Below are positions 35,965 through 45,516 of a stretch of DNA of 64,000 nucleotides, piece by piece. The translations under genes and the position numbers were made by a program. The stretch comes from Opitutaceae bacterium (GTDB lineage: Bacteria; Verrucomicrobiota; Verrucomicrobiia; Opitutales; Opitutaceae): NCBI GenBank assembly GCA_028284385.1, contig JANQRT010000066.1, positions 1-64,000 of the forward strand, given 5' to 3'. Every line of letters starts with the position of its first letter. Within the stretch, counting starts at the first letter, position 1. The notes beneath the pieces are model-generated. The model was not told the DNA's origin and searched no databases. It was given only the letters and a program-made list of their open reading frames with translations.

Positions 35965-37548
35965 TTACCATTTCCCTCGGCGGGCAGGATCCTCCTCAAT
36001 ATAGGGAGGCCTGTCATAAATTGTCTCTCCAGGATGGATACGATCATCGTCCCCAGCTTCCATGACGCCGAGCAAGCGGTTCTTTAGAGAGGCTTTAATA
36101 TCGGCGTACTCGGAATGGCCGGCAATGTTCTTCATCTGCAAAGGATCGTTGCGCAGATCGTAAAGCTCCTCGACTGGTCGGCGGTCGAAGGCTTGCTTAA
36201 AGAGAGGCCAAACTTCCGGGTCATCGTAATTGGAAATCATAAACTGCTTGGTTGGACCGCCATCCATCTGCGAACTAATGCTGGGGACTTCCGATGGAGG
36301 AGCGCCATCTGCAATATCAGGCCGGTTTTCCAAACGGTAGTTGATTACATAGAGATAGTCTTTGGTCCGGATTCCACGCATCGGATATGGCCGCACATGA
36401 CGTTCTCTACCAATGACGACGTGATCGCGCGCCGGCTCAATTTGTCCACTATCAAGCGTCCCAAGAACAGGAATAAGACTCACGCCATCCATAGAAGCTG
36501 GGGGCGTACCGCCAGCGGCTTCAATAAACGTCGGAGCGAGATCCATCAAATTAACGAAATCCGTTACACGACGATTCCGTTTAACGAATCCCTTCCAGTT
36601 GACAAGGAGCGGAGCAGCTACACCTAGATCGTAAAGATTGCGCTTTGCTCGTGGGAAACCAGGTATGCCATTATCACCCGTGGCGACGATCATCGTATTG
36701 TCGAGCTCGCCTCTCTCCCTCAATTCCTCGAGCAGGACTTGGCACATGGCGTCGAAAGCCGCGATCTCGCCCAGATAGTCGGCAAGATCCTCGCGAATTT
36801 CAGGAACATCAGGCCAAGCTGGAGGCAATTTCCCTTTCAGTTCGTCAGGATCGATTCCCCATAGCTCCTTGCCAGATCCACGTATCCAAGATCTGTGGAC
36901 ATTGTAGGGACCAAACCAGTAGAAGAACGGTTGATCCGGTTCTTTTCGATCACGAAGAAAGTCGCGGAAATTCGCCAAAACCTCGTCATAGATCTCTTGT
37001 TTAGCCGCCTCGATATCAGCCTTTCCGCTGACATGCTGAGAAAACTCCATGAAGCGACGCCCATGCTTGGAATAATGCTGGCGCGGCTGCCGCATTTTCA
37101 CTTCCGAAGGCCACCAATCGACTCCTATCTTGCCCGTGAATCCAACATGATAGCCAAGATACTCCAGAATGTTGGGAAATTTGGGAATGGACTCCCAGAG
37201 TCCCGGCTTGGGTCCCCAGTCTCCTCCTCCCAGAAAAGCGGCTCGGCCATTGCGCCAGAAGTAGCGCCCGGTGATGATTGAACCGCGACAAGGAGTGCAA
37301 GAGGGCACTGGCATAAACGCGTTTTCGAAAACGACTCCCTGCTGCGCGAGTCGATCCAATGTTGGGGTTTTGGCGATGCCTCGATAGCTGGGATGGCCGG
37401 CATCGTCGTACATGCCTCCATAGCGACCCCAGTCATCCGCGAAAAGAAACAGGATATTCGGCTGCCGATCTGCATTCGGCGCGTCTTTTGCATGCAAAAA
37501 GGACGACAACAGGAAGCCGATCAGGAATGTGACGGACGTTCGATTCAT
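35965..37548 (-). CDS. Secreted sulfatase (arylsulfatase family S1, cysteine type)
   Basis: 527-residue enzyme with signal peptide (MNRTSVTFLIGFLLSSFLHA). The metal site begins at PNILFLFADDW (Asp38, Asp39). The formylglycine motif is PSCTPCRGSI, with Cys84 in C-x-P-x-R, so it needs maturation to formylglycine by FGE or an anaerobic SAM enzyme, neither of which is encoded here. Later motifs are TGKIGVDWW, IVATGDNGIPGFPRAKRNLY and VEELYDLRNDPLQMKN, all typical. The gene heads a unit with GH2 and GH43-like genes. A sulfated galactan or fucan substrate is likely but inferred. Confidence 0.94.
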   Translation of the reverse strand: MNRTSVTFLIGFLLSSFLHAKDAPNADRQPNILFLFADDWGRYGGMYDDAGHPSYRGIAKTPTLDRLAQQGVVFENAFMPVPSCTPCRGSIITGRYFWRNGRAAFLGGGDWGPKPGLWESIPKFPNILEYLGYHVGFTGKIGVDWWPSEVKMRQPRQHYSKHGRRFMEFSQHVSGKADIEAAKQEIYDEVLANFRDFLRDRKEPDQPFFYWFGPYNVHRSWIRGSGKELWGIDPDELKGKLPPAWPDVPEIREDLADYLGEIAAFDAMCQVLLEELRERGELDNTMIVATGDNGIPGFPRAKRNLYDLGVAAPLLVNWKGFVKRNRRVTDFVNLMDLAPTFIEAAGGTPPASMDGVSLIPVLGTLDSGQIEPARDHVVIGRERHVRPYPMRGIRTKDYLYVINYRLENRPDIADGAPPSEVPSISSQMDGGPTKQFMISNYDDPEVWPLFKQAFDRRPVEELYDLRNDPLQMKNIAGHSEYADIKASLKNRLLGVMEAGDDDRIHPGETIYDRPPYIEEDPARRGKW

Positions 37549-37943
37549 AAGCGTATGATCAAGGGAAAAGAAGCCGCAAAAAGGGCCTTAATAACAATTG
37601 GGATTTCAAACATCCCCCAGTCTGATCGCGAATTCAACCATAGAGAGTCTGCAAATTTTAAACAATTGGTCAGTCGCGCGCTTCAATTTAGAACAGGAAA
37701 AGAACCGTTTAGCCTAAGCTTACGGCCGAAAATCTCCTAGTCCTTATCCTGATATCACGAAGAGGTGTATGTTGTGAACTGATACGATTTTAACAAAGCA
37801 GCGAAGAACCAGGAATTTAAATAGCAGCCAAGGAACTACCCACACTACATCATGTAACACTATCAGGGTGCCATTCGTTCTTATTCAAGATCGTTTAACT
37901 TTATACAACTTGCATGAGTCGACTTTTGAATAAATACTAAACC
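37549..37943. other. Divergent intergenic region between sulfatase and MoxR operon
   Basis: About 395 bp. It must contain the promoters of the sulfatase unit (minus) and of the eight-gene operon (plus). The last 150 bp are AT-rich. No open frame or structured RNA is convincing. Confidence 0.45.
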
Positions 37944-40505
37944 GTGCTGAAAACTTCAAAACCAAGTCCCCTTTTTTTCCTCGTATGCGGTTTAGCGTTC
38001 CTAGCTTCAATTCATGCTCAGCATGACACGCCAACACTCGGCCAAACTAGAGCCCAATATTATGCAGGCCAATACGAAGAAGCTCTTCAAGCGGCTTCTA
38101 AAGGAAGAGAGAATTCGCCCTGGGACAAAGATTGGTGGCAGTTGGAGGGCGAAATTCTCACCACTATTGGCGAGTACGAAAAGGCTTTCAGCTTGCTGAA
38201 GGAGGGCGTTGATCGCCAGCCATACGATTTAAGACTTCGTCTATCGCTTCGAAAAGCGGCTTTGTTTGCAGACGAAATGGAATTCGCTGAAAGGCAAGAC
38301 AGAGAAATCAGCAGCATCATTTCGAGCTCCAACCGCTACCGCATCCAGGCCGACACTCTGGTTGCCATTGGCGAAGCAGCTCTCACGATGGGCATCGAGC
38401 CTAGACTCATACTGGAAAACTTCTTCAAGAAGGCTCAGCGAGAAACCAATCCGCCAGCTAGCGCCTTCCTGGCAATGGGTCGACTTGCATTGGACAAGGG
38501 AGACTACAAGCTCGCTTCGAAAACCTATCAGGAAGGTCTACAGATTTTCCCCGAGAACCCGGATCTTTGGTTCGGACTAGCCAGCTCGTTTCTCAATGGA
38601 GATCGAACGCAAATGGCGGCCAATGCGGATAAGGCCCTAGCCATTAATAAACATCACTTACCAACTCTGCTCCTGCTAGCCGATCATTTAATCGACGCCG
38701 AAGCCTACGACGAAGCCCAGTTGAATCTAGACAAGATTCTCCACGTCAACGACCGTCATCCGCAAGCTCATGCCTTGAAGGCGGCTATCGCCTTTATCCA
38801 GGAAGACGAAGAGCAAGGGGACGCTCATCGCGAACGAGCCCTTTCCACCTGGTCTCGCAATCCCGAGGTAGACTACCTGATCGGCAAAAAGCTGTCACAG
38901 AAATACCGATTTCTTGAAGGCTCCGCATTTCAAAGAGAAGCCTTACTCAGCGATCGGGATTTCTCGCCAGCCCGCATTCAATTAGCTCAAGATCTCCTAA
39001 GGCTGGATCGAGACACGGAGGGCTGGGAGCTCGCTTCGGAAGCGCACGAGGAAGATCCTTACGACATCACAGCTTACAATCTTGTAAGCTTGCACGACAA
39101 GCTGGATGAATTCGTGACGTTGGAGACCGATCGCTTTCGCATCAAAATGGCGGCCAAGGAAGCGCCGATCTACGGCGAAAGAGCTCTAAAACTTCTGGAA
39201 GACGCCTATCAAAGTCTTTCTTCGAAATACGGTATTGAGCTTGATCATCGGGTGACAGTCGAGATCTACGACAACCCAAGCGATTTTCAGGTCAGAACCT
39301 TCGGCATGCCAGGCAATCCCGGTTTCCTAGGCGTGTGCTTCGGACCTGTCTTCACTATGAATAGCCCCGCTTCCCAGAGAGCCAATTGGGAATCGGTGAT
39401 GTATCATGAATTCTGTCACGTTATCACCCTGTCCATTACCCGAAATAGAATGCCTCGCTGGCTAAGTGAAGGCATTTCCGTGTACGAGGAGAAGCTTCAC
39501 GACAGCTCCTGGGGGCAAATGATGACGGTCGATTATCGTGAACGCATTCTCGAGGATCGAATGAAGCACATAGGCGAGATGAGCGCCGCCTTCATGAGAG
39601 CCCGAGACGACAAGGATATCCAATTCGCCTATTTTCAGTCGGCCCTTGTAACGCGCTTCCTAGTCGAAAGCTACGGCCTCGAGGCCATGAAAGCCGTCCT
39701 CTACGACCTTGGCGATGGCGTATCGATGAACGACGCCTTGGCTCAGCACTTTGCCCCCTTGAAAACGTTGAATAGCAACTTCGTAGTCTTTGCGAAAGCG
39801 GAAGCCAAAAAAATGGGAGGAAATTTCGCCTTCAAGAAAAACGAAGGCATGCTAGATCAAATTCTGCAAAGCGTGAATCCAAAATCCAACTACTTCGATG
39901 AATTGGAAGCGGCGAAAGGCCTTATGGACGAGGAGAACTGGGAACAGGCCAAGGAAAGTCTTGAGGCCCTGACCATTAAAGCTGGCTATATCCCAGGCGA
40001 TGCCAATGCCCATATCTATCTCGCGACCTGCTATCGCGAGCTTGAGCAAACCGAGCTCGAAAAACTTGCCTTAACGCAGATCGCGGAAAACGAAGGCAGC
40101 GCTCTACGACCGGTCGCCCGGCTTCTTGAAATCGCCAATAAGGAGGAAGACTGGGAAGCTGCCAGACGATGGAGTCATCGATGGCTGGCCATCAATCCCA
40201 TGGCGACGACTCCTTGGCAAATACTGTTCGACGCCGAGGAAGTACTTGAGAATAGCAAGGAGGCCATCAACGTTGGGGAGACGCTGCTCGCGCTAGATCC
40301 GCCAAATCTGGCTTCCATCCATTATCGAGTCGCTCGCCAGTACCAAGACTCGAATTCCGAACAGGCAAGGAAACACACCCTTATGGCTCTGGAGGAGGCT
40401 CCCAGGTTCCGCGAAGCCTACCAATTGCTCACGGATTTGCAAAAACAGGAATCCATACCCGAACCCGCTAAACCTCTCTTAGATCTGGAGGTAATGATCC
40501 AATGA
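37944..40505 (+). CDS. Secreted TPR protein with gluzincin (peptidase MA-like) domain
   Basis: 853 residues, GTG start at 37944 with a signal peptide (FFLVCGLAFLASIHAQ). TPR repeats fill about 35-385 and return at about 620-840 (NFAFKKNEG onward). The middle holds a metallopeptidase: His488-Glu489 and His492 in VMYHEFCHVITL give HExxH, and WLSEGISVYEE gives the third ligand (Glu510). It is the first gene of a co-directional operon with MoxR, BatA-like and related proteins; its stop overlaps the next start as ATGA. Role is inferred as an envelope peptidase or chaperone partner. Confidence 0.9.
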   Translation: MLKTSKPSPLFFLVCGLAFLASIHAQHDTPTLGQTRAQYYAGQYEEALQAASKGRENSPWDKDWWQLEGEILTTIGEYEKAFSLLKEGVDRQPYDLRLRLSLRKAALFADEMEFAERQDREISSIISSSNRYRIQADTLVAIGEAALTMGIEPRLILENFFKKAQRETNPPASAFLAMGRLALDKGDYKLASKTYQEGLQIFPENPDLWFGLASSFLNGDRTQMAANADKALAINKHHLPTLLLLADHLIDAEAYDEAQLNLDKILHVNDRHPQAHALKAAIAFIQEDEEQGDAHRERALSTWSRNPEVDYLIGKKLSQKYRFLEGSAFQREALLSDRDFSPARIQLAQDLLRLDRDTEGWELASEAHEEDPYDITAYNLVSLHDKLDEFVTLETDRFRIKMAAKEAPIYGERALKLLEDAYQSLSSKYGIELDHRVTVEIYDNPSDFQVRTFGMPGNPGFLGVCFGPVFTMNSPASQRANWESVMYHEFCHVITLSITRNRMPRWLSEGISVYEEKLHDSSWGQMMTVDYRERILEDRMKHIGEMSAAFMRARDDKDIQFAYFQSALVTRFLVESYGLEAMKAVLYDLGDGVSMNDALAQHFAPLKTLNSNFVVFAKAEAKKMGGNFAFKKNEGMLDQILQSVNPKSNYFDELEAAKGLMDEENWEQAKESLEALTIKAGYIPGDANAHIYLATCYRELEQTELEKLALTQIAENEGSALRPVARLLEIANKEEDWEAARRWSHRWLAINPMATTPWQILFDAEEVLENSKEAINVGETLLALDPPNLASIHYRVARQYQDSNSEQARKHTLMALEEAPRFREAYQLLTDLQKQESIPEPAKPLLDLEVMIQ

Positions 40506-41392
40506 ATACAGAATTGAGGGATAGAGCGCAAAGCGAACCATTCTCTCGATGGGAGAAACTGGTCAAACTGGTTTGGATCGCCATCCTTCCTGTCGCTGGA
40601 ACAACTTTTTTCCTTCTTTCACACACTGACGCATCAGCCCAATCTCTAGACCATCGCGCAGGCGTGCCTGAGTGGCAGGTCGATCCAGCCTTTAAGTATG
40701 ATGTATTCACTTTCGCTCGCGTGAAGTACGAATCCTACGGCCGAAGAGGTCGCTGGGGTTGGGGAGGTCGTGGAGGTCGCTGGGCAACGGACTACCCCGA
40801 TGCCGAGCTGAATCTGGCGTTTCGTCTACAGCAAATGACGAGTCTTAAAGTGGATCCCAATTCGGCGGTCGTAGTTTTAGACGAGGACGATCTGTCGAAC
40901 TATCCATTCCTTTATATGGTGGAGCCGGGAAGGCTTTCGTTTAGAGAGACGGAAGTGGAAGCGCTGAGAGCCTACCTGCTCAATGGCGGTTTCCTGATGG
41001 TCGACGATTTTTGGGGAGAGGAGGAATGGAGCAATTTCTACTACGAGATCAAGCGCGTCTTTCCCGATCGTGAGCCACAAGAGCTTCCAATTGAGCACCC
41101 TATTTTTCACATCGTTTTCGATCTAAAAGAAAAACCGCAAGTTCCCAGCATCTATCACGCTTTGCAAAGTCGAGGTACGGGCATAACTTGGGAACGATAT
41201 GACGCCCAAGAGGTGCACTACAAGGCAATCTTCGACGACAACGGTCGCATGATTTGTATCATTTGCCACAATACAGATCTAGGCGATGGCTGGGAACGTG
41301 AAGGCGAGTCCGAGTGGTATTTTCGAGAATTCGCGGAAAAGAAAGCCTATCCGATGGGAATCAACATTATCTTCTACGCCATGACGCATTGA
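40502..41392 (+). CDS. Secreted DUF4159 protein
   Basis: 296-residue protein of the DUF4159 family. The N-terminus has a membrane-spanning hydrophobic segment (VWIAILPVAGTTFFLLS) after a charged stretch, so it is exported or anchored. Its DUF4159 core has FTFARVKYESYGRR, then WATDYPDAELNLAFRLQQMT, VDDFWGEEEWSNFYYEIKRV and a C-terminal EKKAYPMGINIIFYAMTH. The Trp/Gly/Arg-rich insert between the first two motifs (about residues 79-94) is unusual. DUF4159 genes commonly sit with MoxR and BatA-type genes in Planctomycetota/Verrucomicrobiota; a class I glutamine amidotransferase-like fold is proposed for it. Overlaps both neighbours or nearly so. Confidence 0.9.
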   Translation: MNTELRDRAQSEPFSRWEKLVKLVWIAILPVAGTTFFLLSHTDASAQSLDHRAGVPEWQVDPAFKYDVFTFARVKYESYGRRGRWGWGGRGGRWATDYPDAELNLAFRLQQMTSLKVDPNSAVVVLDEDDLSNYPFLYMVEPGRLSFRETEVEALRAYLLNGGFLMVDDFWGEEEWSNFYYEIKRVFPDREPQELPIEHPIFHIVFDLKEKPQVPSIYHALQSRGTGITWERYDAQEVHYKAIFDDNGRMICIICHNTDLGDGWEREGESEWYFREFAEKKAYPMGINIIFYAMTH

Positions 41393-41394
41393 TT

Positions 41395-42390
41395 ATGAGT
41401 TTTGCACAAACAGACGAACAACAGGAAGCGGCCTTCGAGCGATTGCAGGAAGGTCGCCGGAAAGTAGAGAGCGAATTAGCCAAGGTCATCATTGGCCAGA
41501 AGGACGTAGTGGAACAAATACTACTAGCCTTGATTGCAGGCGGCCATTGTCTGATCACTGGCGCGCCAGGGTTGGCTAAAACCCTCCTAGTTAAATCGAT
41601 CGCTCAAGTCTTCCACCTGCAATTCCAGCGGATACAATTCACGCCGGACTTGATGCCGGCCGACATCACCGGAACGGAAATCCTGACCGACTCCCCAGAG
41701 GGTCGCAGGCTTTCATTTGTGAAGGGGCCGATTTTCACCAACATCCTATTGGCCGACGAAATTAATCGGACCCCACCCAAGACCCAGTCCGCTCTTCTAG
41801 AAGCCATGCAAGAGCACCAAGTGACGGCAGCTGGGGAGCGTCACGCCTTGAGCGAACCGTTCTTCGTCCTCGCCACGCAAAATCCAATCGAGATGGAAGG
41901 CACCTACCCGCTTCCCGAAGCTCAACTCGATCGCTTTCTCTTCAACGTTCTCATCGACTACTTGCCGGAGGACGACGAAGTCGCCGTTGTTCAGCAGACG
42001 ACCTCCAAAGCAGCGGATCCTATCCAGTCTGTATTCACGAATGAAGACGCCCTCGCCTTTCAATCGCTGGTCAAACAGGTGCCGGTAGCGGAGGAAGTAA
42101 TTCGATACACCGTTCGCATCGCGGCGGCAACCCGACCCGGCAGCGAACAGGTGCCTGACTTCGTAGACGAATGGATAAGTTGGGGAGCCGGTACCCGAGC
42201 GGCTCAAGGCCTTATTCTATCAGCCAAGGCCATGGCCCTTTGGCATGGCGAGTCTCACGCCACCAAGGAGTATGTCGACAAGCTTGCGGCTCCTGTACTT
42301 AGACATCGGATACTTCTTAACTATCGAGCGGAAGCGGAAGGAGCAACGGTTGAGGACGTCATTGAACGCATTGTGAAAGAGGTTAAATAA
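41395..42390 (+). CDS. MoxR-family AAA+ ATPase
   Basis: Chaperone-like ATPase of 331 residues. The ATG at 41395 is 2 bp after the DUF4159 stop, with the conserved start of the family. Walker A is GAPGLAKT (56-63), Walker B ILLADE (117-122), sensor 1 ATQNP (160-164), and the region LPEAQLDRFLF follows with the arginine. MoxR proteins remodel or activate secreted/periplasmic von Willebrand-domain partners, of which three are encoded downstream. A 124-bp gap with a small hairpin (GCGTG 42482-42486 / CACGC 42494-42498) separates it from the DUF58 gene. Confidence 0.96.
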   Translation: MSFAQTDEQQEAAFERLQEGRRKVESELAKVIIGQKDVVEQILLALIAGGHCLITGAPGLAKTLLVKSIAQVFHLQFQRIQFTPDLMPADITGTEILTDSPEGRRLSFVKGPIFTNILLADEINRTPPKTQSALLEAMQEHQVTAAGERHALSEPFFVLATQNPIEMEGTYPLPEAQLDRFLFNVLIDYLPEDDEVAVVQQTTSKAADPIQSVFTNEDALAFQSLVKQVPVAEEVIRYTVRIAAATRPGSEQVPDFVDEWISWGAGTRAAQGLILSAKAMALWHGESHATKEYVDKLAAPVLRHRILLNYRAEAEGATVEDVIERIVKEVK

Positions 42391-42514
42391 TGAATGCTTA
42401 CGCGTTTAAAGCTAATACTTTACCTCAAAACGCCTCGAATGTTCCGCTCCAAGAGAGAAACATGGACGCTAGTCAGTAGCGGCGTGCCCAAGACACGCTG
42501 GCCAAAAATGTAAC

Positions 42515-43444
42515 ATGCCAAGCACCCAGCCTAAAACCGGCATCGATCCCCAGGCTCTCCTCGCCATTCGCGACTTGGAGTTGAGAGCTCGCGTGGTCGT
42601 CGAAGGGCTTTGGGCCGGATTGCATCGAAGTCCCCTCGAAGGATTTTCCGTTGAATTTACGGAATACCGGCAATACAGCCCGGGCGACGATCTGCGCTAT
42701 CTCGACTGGAAGACTTTAGCTAGAACCGATCGGGAGTATATTAAGAAATTCGAAGACGAAACGAATCTTCGGTGTCTCATTATTCTAGATACGAGTCGCT
42801 CGATGAGCTTCGGTTCAGGAGACTACTCCAAATCGGATTACGCTCGAACCTTGGCAGCCACTTTCGGCTACTTTCTTCTACAGCAAAGAGATGTCGTCGG
42901 CCTAGCTCTTTTCGATAGCGAGATTCGCGACTACCTGCCAGCTCGTTGGCGTTCTGGTCATTTCAGGCGACTGCTGGCGTTGCTAGATAGAAAAGCCGAA
43001 GGTCGGGAAACCAAGCCTGCCGAAGCCCTGAAGCAGATCGCCTTGCTAAACCCCAAACGAAGCCTTATTCTCGTTGTATCGGATTTTCTGTCACCTCCCG
43101 AAAGTTGGGAAAACGAAATGGGGCAACTGGTAGTGGCTGGCCATGACGTAAGAGCATTGCAGATACTCGACCCCGCCGAGCGAAACCTGAAGTTCGGCGA
43201 AGCAGCGGAATGGGAAGACTTGGAGAACGGAAACCGTATTTATATCGATCCCGAACTTGCCCGACAAAATTACCAGACCGAATTCAATGAGCACCAGACC
43301 AAGCTCAAGATGACTCTGGAAGCTTTGGGTATTCGTCACCAAATTGTGAGGACGGACCTTCCACTTGACTTTGCTTTACTGGAAATGATGCGGCAAAAGA
43401 GGATCGGAAATCGATCTCGAACGGCGAGGAGGAAAGCCGGATGA
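42515..43444 (+). CDS. DUF58 protein with von Willebrand factor A-like fold
   Basis: 309-residue cytoplasmic protein. The DUF58 block is EYRQYSPGDDLRYLDWKTLA, followed by DREYIKKFEDETN and the metal-binding DxSxS site (Asp92, Ser94, Ser96 in LDTSRSM). Then LFDSEIRDYLPARW and LILVVSDFLSPPES are visible. DUF58 proteins are standard partners of MoxR ATPases. The last codon overlaps the BatA-like start (ATGA), implying coupled translation. Confidence 0.95.
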   Translation: MPSTQPKTGIDPQALLAIRDLELRARVVVEGLWAGLHRSPLEGFSVEFTEYRQYSPGDDLRYLDWKTLARTDREYIKKFEDETNLRCLIILDTSRSMSFGSGDYSKSDYARTLAATFGYFLLQQRDVVGLALFDSEIRDYLPARWRSGHFRRLLALLDRKAEGRETKPAEALKQIALLNPKRSLILVVSDFLSPPESWENEMGQLVVAGHDVRALQILDPAERNLKFGEAAEWEDLENGNRIYIDPELARQNYQTEFNEHQTKLKMTLEALGIRHQIVRTDLPLDFALLEMMRQKRIGNRSRTARRKAG

Positions 43445-45516
43445 ATCTTCTTTCACCGCTCTTTCTGGCTGGCACTGCTTTGATAGCGGGCCCCATCATT
43501 TTTCACCTGATTCGGCGAGCGACTCGCAATCGAATTGGCTTCAGCGCTACCGAGTTTCTTAGTGAATCGCCACCTAGATTGCAAAGAAGAAGCCGTATCC
43601 AGAATCCTTGGCTCCTACTGCTCCGTTGCCTAGTGATCGGTCTACTTGCCTTGGCTTTCGCCCGTCCCTACTTTAGCAAGGAAATTCCTATCCTTCCACA
43701 AGGCGCCACTCCCAAAATCGTAGCCATTGCTCTTGATGAAAGCGCTAGCATGCAACGACAAGGGATTTGGGATGACGCCATCGACAAGACCCTGGAGGAA
43801 GCCTCGAAGCTTGGTCCAGCCGACCAGTTGGCCATCATCGCTTTCGCCCGTTCAGCTCAGACCATTCTTGGCTACGATCAGTGGACAAAAACCCCCTTTT
43901 CAGAGCGATCGGTGCTGTTGGGAAAACTTCTAGCCGAACGCAAGCCAGGCTGGAATTCGACTAGCCTGGATTTAGGAGTCGAAACGGCTATTGAGGAACT
44001 CGAAGAGCTAACCGAGCTTCAGGGCGAGGTGGGCGAAAAGGAGATCATTCTCATCTCCGATCTGACTAAAGGCTCAAGAGTGGCAAACTTAGCAGGTCGT
44101 GATTGGCCACCGGATACGCGACTTAGATTTTATTCCGCTTCGCCCGAGAGCCCAGGAAACGTCGGAATTCAATGGCTGGGATGGAGCAAAATGGAGGGCC
44201 AAGGAAGAAAAGCGAGAATCGGTTTACGCTCTAGCGGACTATCAGAACCTGCAAGGATTGAGCTGACGCTTAGCGACGCCTTAACCGATACCAAGCTTGG
44301 CAAGTCCATCGATCTGCGCATAGCGGGAGATGAGACGCGTTTACTGTTGGTAGATGTTCCGCCAGATTCCGAAGGACCCTTCAGACTTGAGTTGACCGGC
44401 GATCGGGCAACCTTTGACAACGTAATCCACTTTACGCCCAATCAGCCGAGGCAATTAAGCATTAGGCATTACGGGAGCGGTGACTTAAAGACGACCGACC
44501 ACGCCGCATTCTTTCTCGGTCGAGCTATTACGGGATGGAAGGATCCTGTAGTTGATCTTCACATACTCGCACCTGGCAGTTCCGACCAACCCGAAACGGA
44601 GTCGTCCTACCAGGATTCTTTTCTCGTCGTCAATCGGGAGCTTTATGCTAACGAGTTAGCGGAAGTAAGATCCCTCATCGAAAAGGGCAGCTATGCCTTG
44701 TTCCTTCTGAAGGGCGATAGGAGCCTACAAACCCTTCAATCACTCGCAGGCGAATCAGATTGGCAACCAAAGCGAGTAGAAGGCGAATATGCTCTGCTAG
44801 GTCGGATCGATTTCCAGCATCCGCTCTTCAATCTTTTTGCCGATCCAAAATATAGCGACTTCAGCAAGATCCGTTTCTGGAAGGCTCAATCGATTGATTT
44901 GCCGCCGGATTCACAGACCAACGTCGTCGCAAGTTTCGATGACGGTTCTCCAGCAGTCATCGAGAAAGCGATCGGCAAGGGAAGACTGATTATCTGGGGT
45001 GGCGACTGGTCGTCCGAAGCCAGCCAGTGGGTGCTTTCCACGAAATTCGTGCCCTGGTTTCAGCGTCTAGTGGAGCGTTCGATTGGAGGTCAGGCCAAGC
45101 CGAGCATTGCCAGTATTGACGAACCCAATATCGTGTCGATTCAAGGACTCTCTCAATGGAAAACAATGGATGGCGGAACATTAGATCAAGAGACGCCACA
45201 GACACCTGGATTGTATCGGATAACTGAGGACAATCGAGAGCGTTGGGCAGCCTTGAATCTTTCCATTGAAGAAAGCCAGACTAGTCCTTTGGAAACGGAC
45301 GTATGGGACCAGCTGGGAGTTCCCCTGGAAGCTGCTAAGCGAACCGCCCAGTCTGCAGCCGAGATCGAGAAAAGCAATCGGCTGAAAAACGCGATTGAAT
45401 TAGAGAGCCAGCAAAAGCTCTGGAAATGGCTAATCATCGCTACCATCGGTTTTCTGATATTGGAAAGCCTGATCGCCATCAATCTAGGGAAAAGAAGGGA
45501 GACTGCAGTCGCATGA
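43441..45516 (+). CDS. BatA-like membrane protein with von Willebrand A domain
   Basis: 691 residues. The N-terminal BatA domain has two membrane helices (LSPLFLAGTALIAGPIIFHL and LLLLRCLVIGLLALAFARPYF) around a basic loop, then an extracytoplasmic vWA domain starting VAIALDESASMQ (DxSxS intact). A further beta domain and a C-terminal helix (WLIIATIGFLILESLIAINL) follow, with basic residues at the end. Bat proteins were linked to aerotolerance and are MoxR partners. Overlaps the upstream and downstream genes by 4 bp each. Confidence 0.93.
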   Translation: MNLLSPLFLAGTALIAGPIIFHLIRRATRNRIGFSATEFLSESPPRLQRRSRIQNPWLLLLRCLVIGLLALAFARPYFSKEIPILPQGATPKIVAIALDESASMQRQGIWDDAIDKTLEEASKLGPADQLAIIAFARSAQTILGYDQWTKTPFSERSVLLGKLLAERKPGWNSTSLDLGVETAIEELEELTELQGEVGEKEIILISDLTKGSRVANLAGRDWPPDTRLRFYSASPESPGNVGIQWLGWSKMEGQGRKARIGLRSSGLSEPARIELTLSDALTDTKLGKSIDLRIAGDETRLLLVDVPPDSEGPFRLELTGDRATFDNVIHFTPNQPRQLSIRHYGSGDLKTTDHAAFFLGRAITGWKDPVVDLHILAPGSSDQPETESSYQDSFLVVNRELYANELAEVRSLIEKGSYALFLLKGDRSLQTLQSLAGESDWQPKRVEGEYALLGRIDFQHPLFNLFADPKYSDFSKIRFWKAQSIDLPPDSQTNVVASFDDGSPAVIEKAIGKGRLIIWGGDWSSEASQWVLSTKFVPWFQRLVERSIGGQAKPSIASIDEPNIVSIQGLSQWKTMDGGTLDQETPQTPGLYRITEDNRERWAALNLSIEESQTSPLETDVWDQLGVPLEAAKRTAQSAAEIEKSNRLKNAIELESQQKLWKWLIIATIGFLILESLIAINLGKRRETAVA

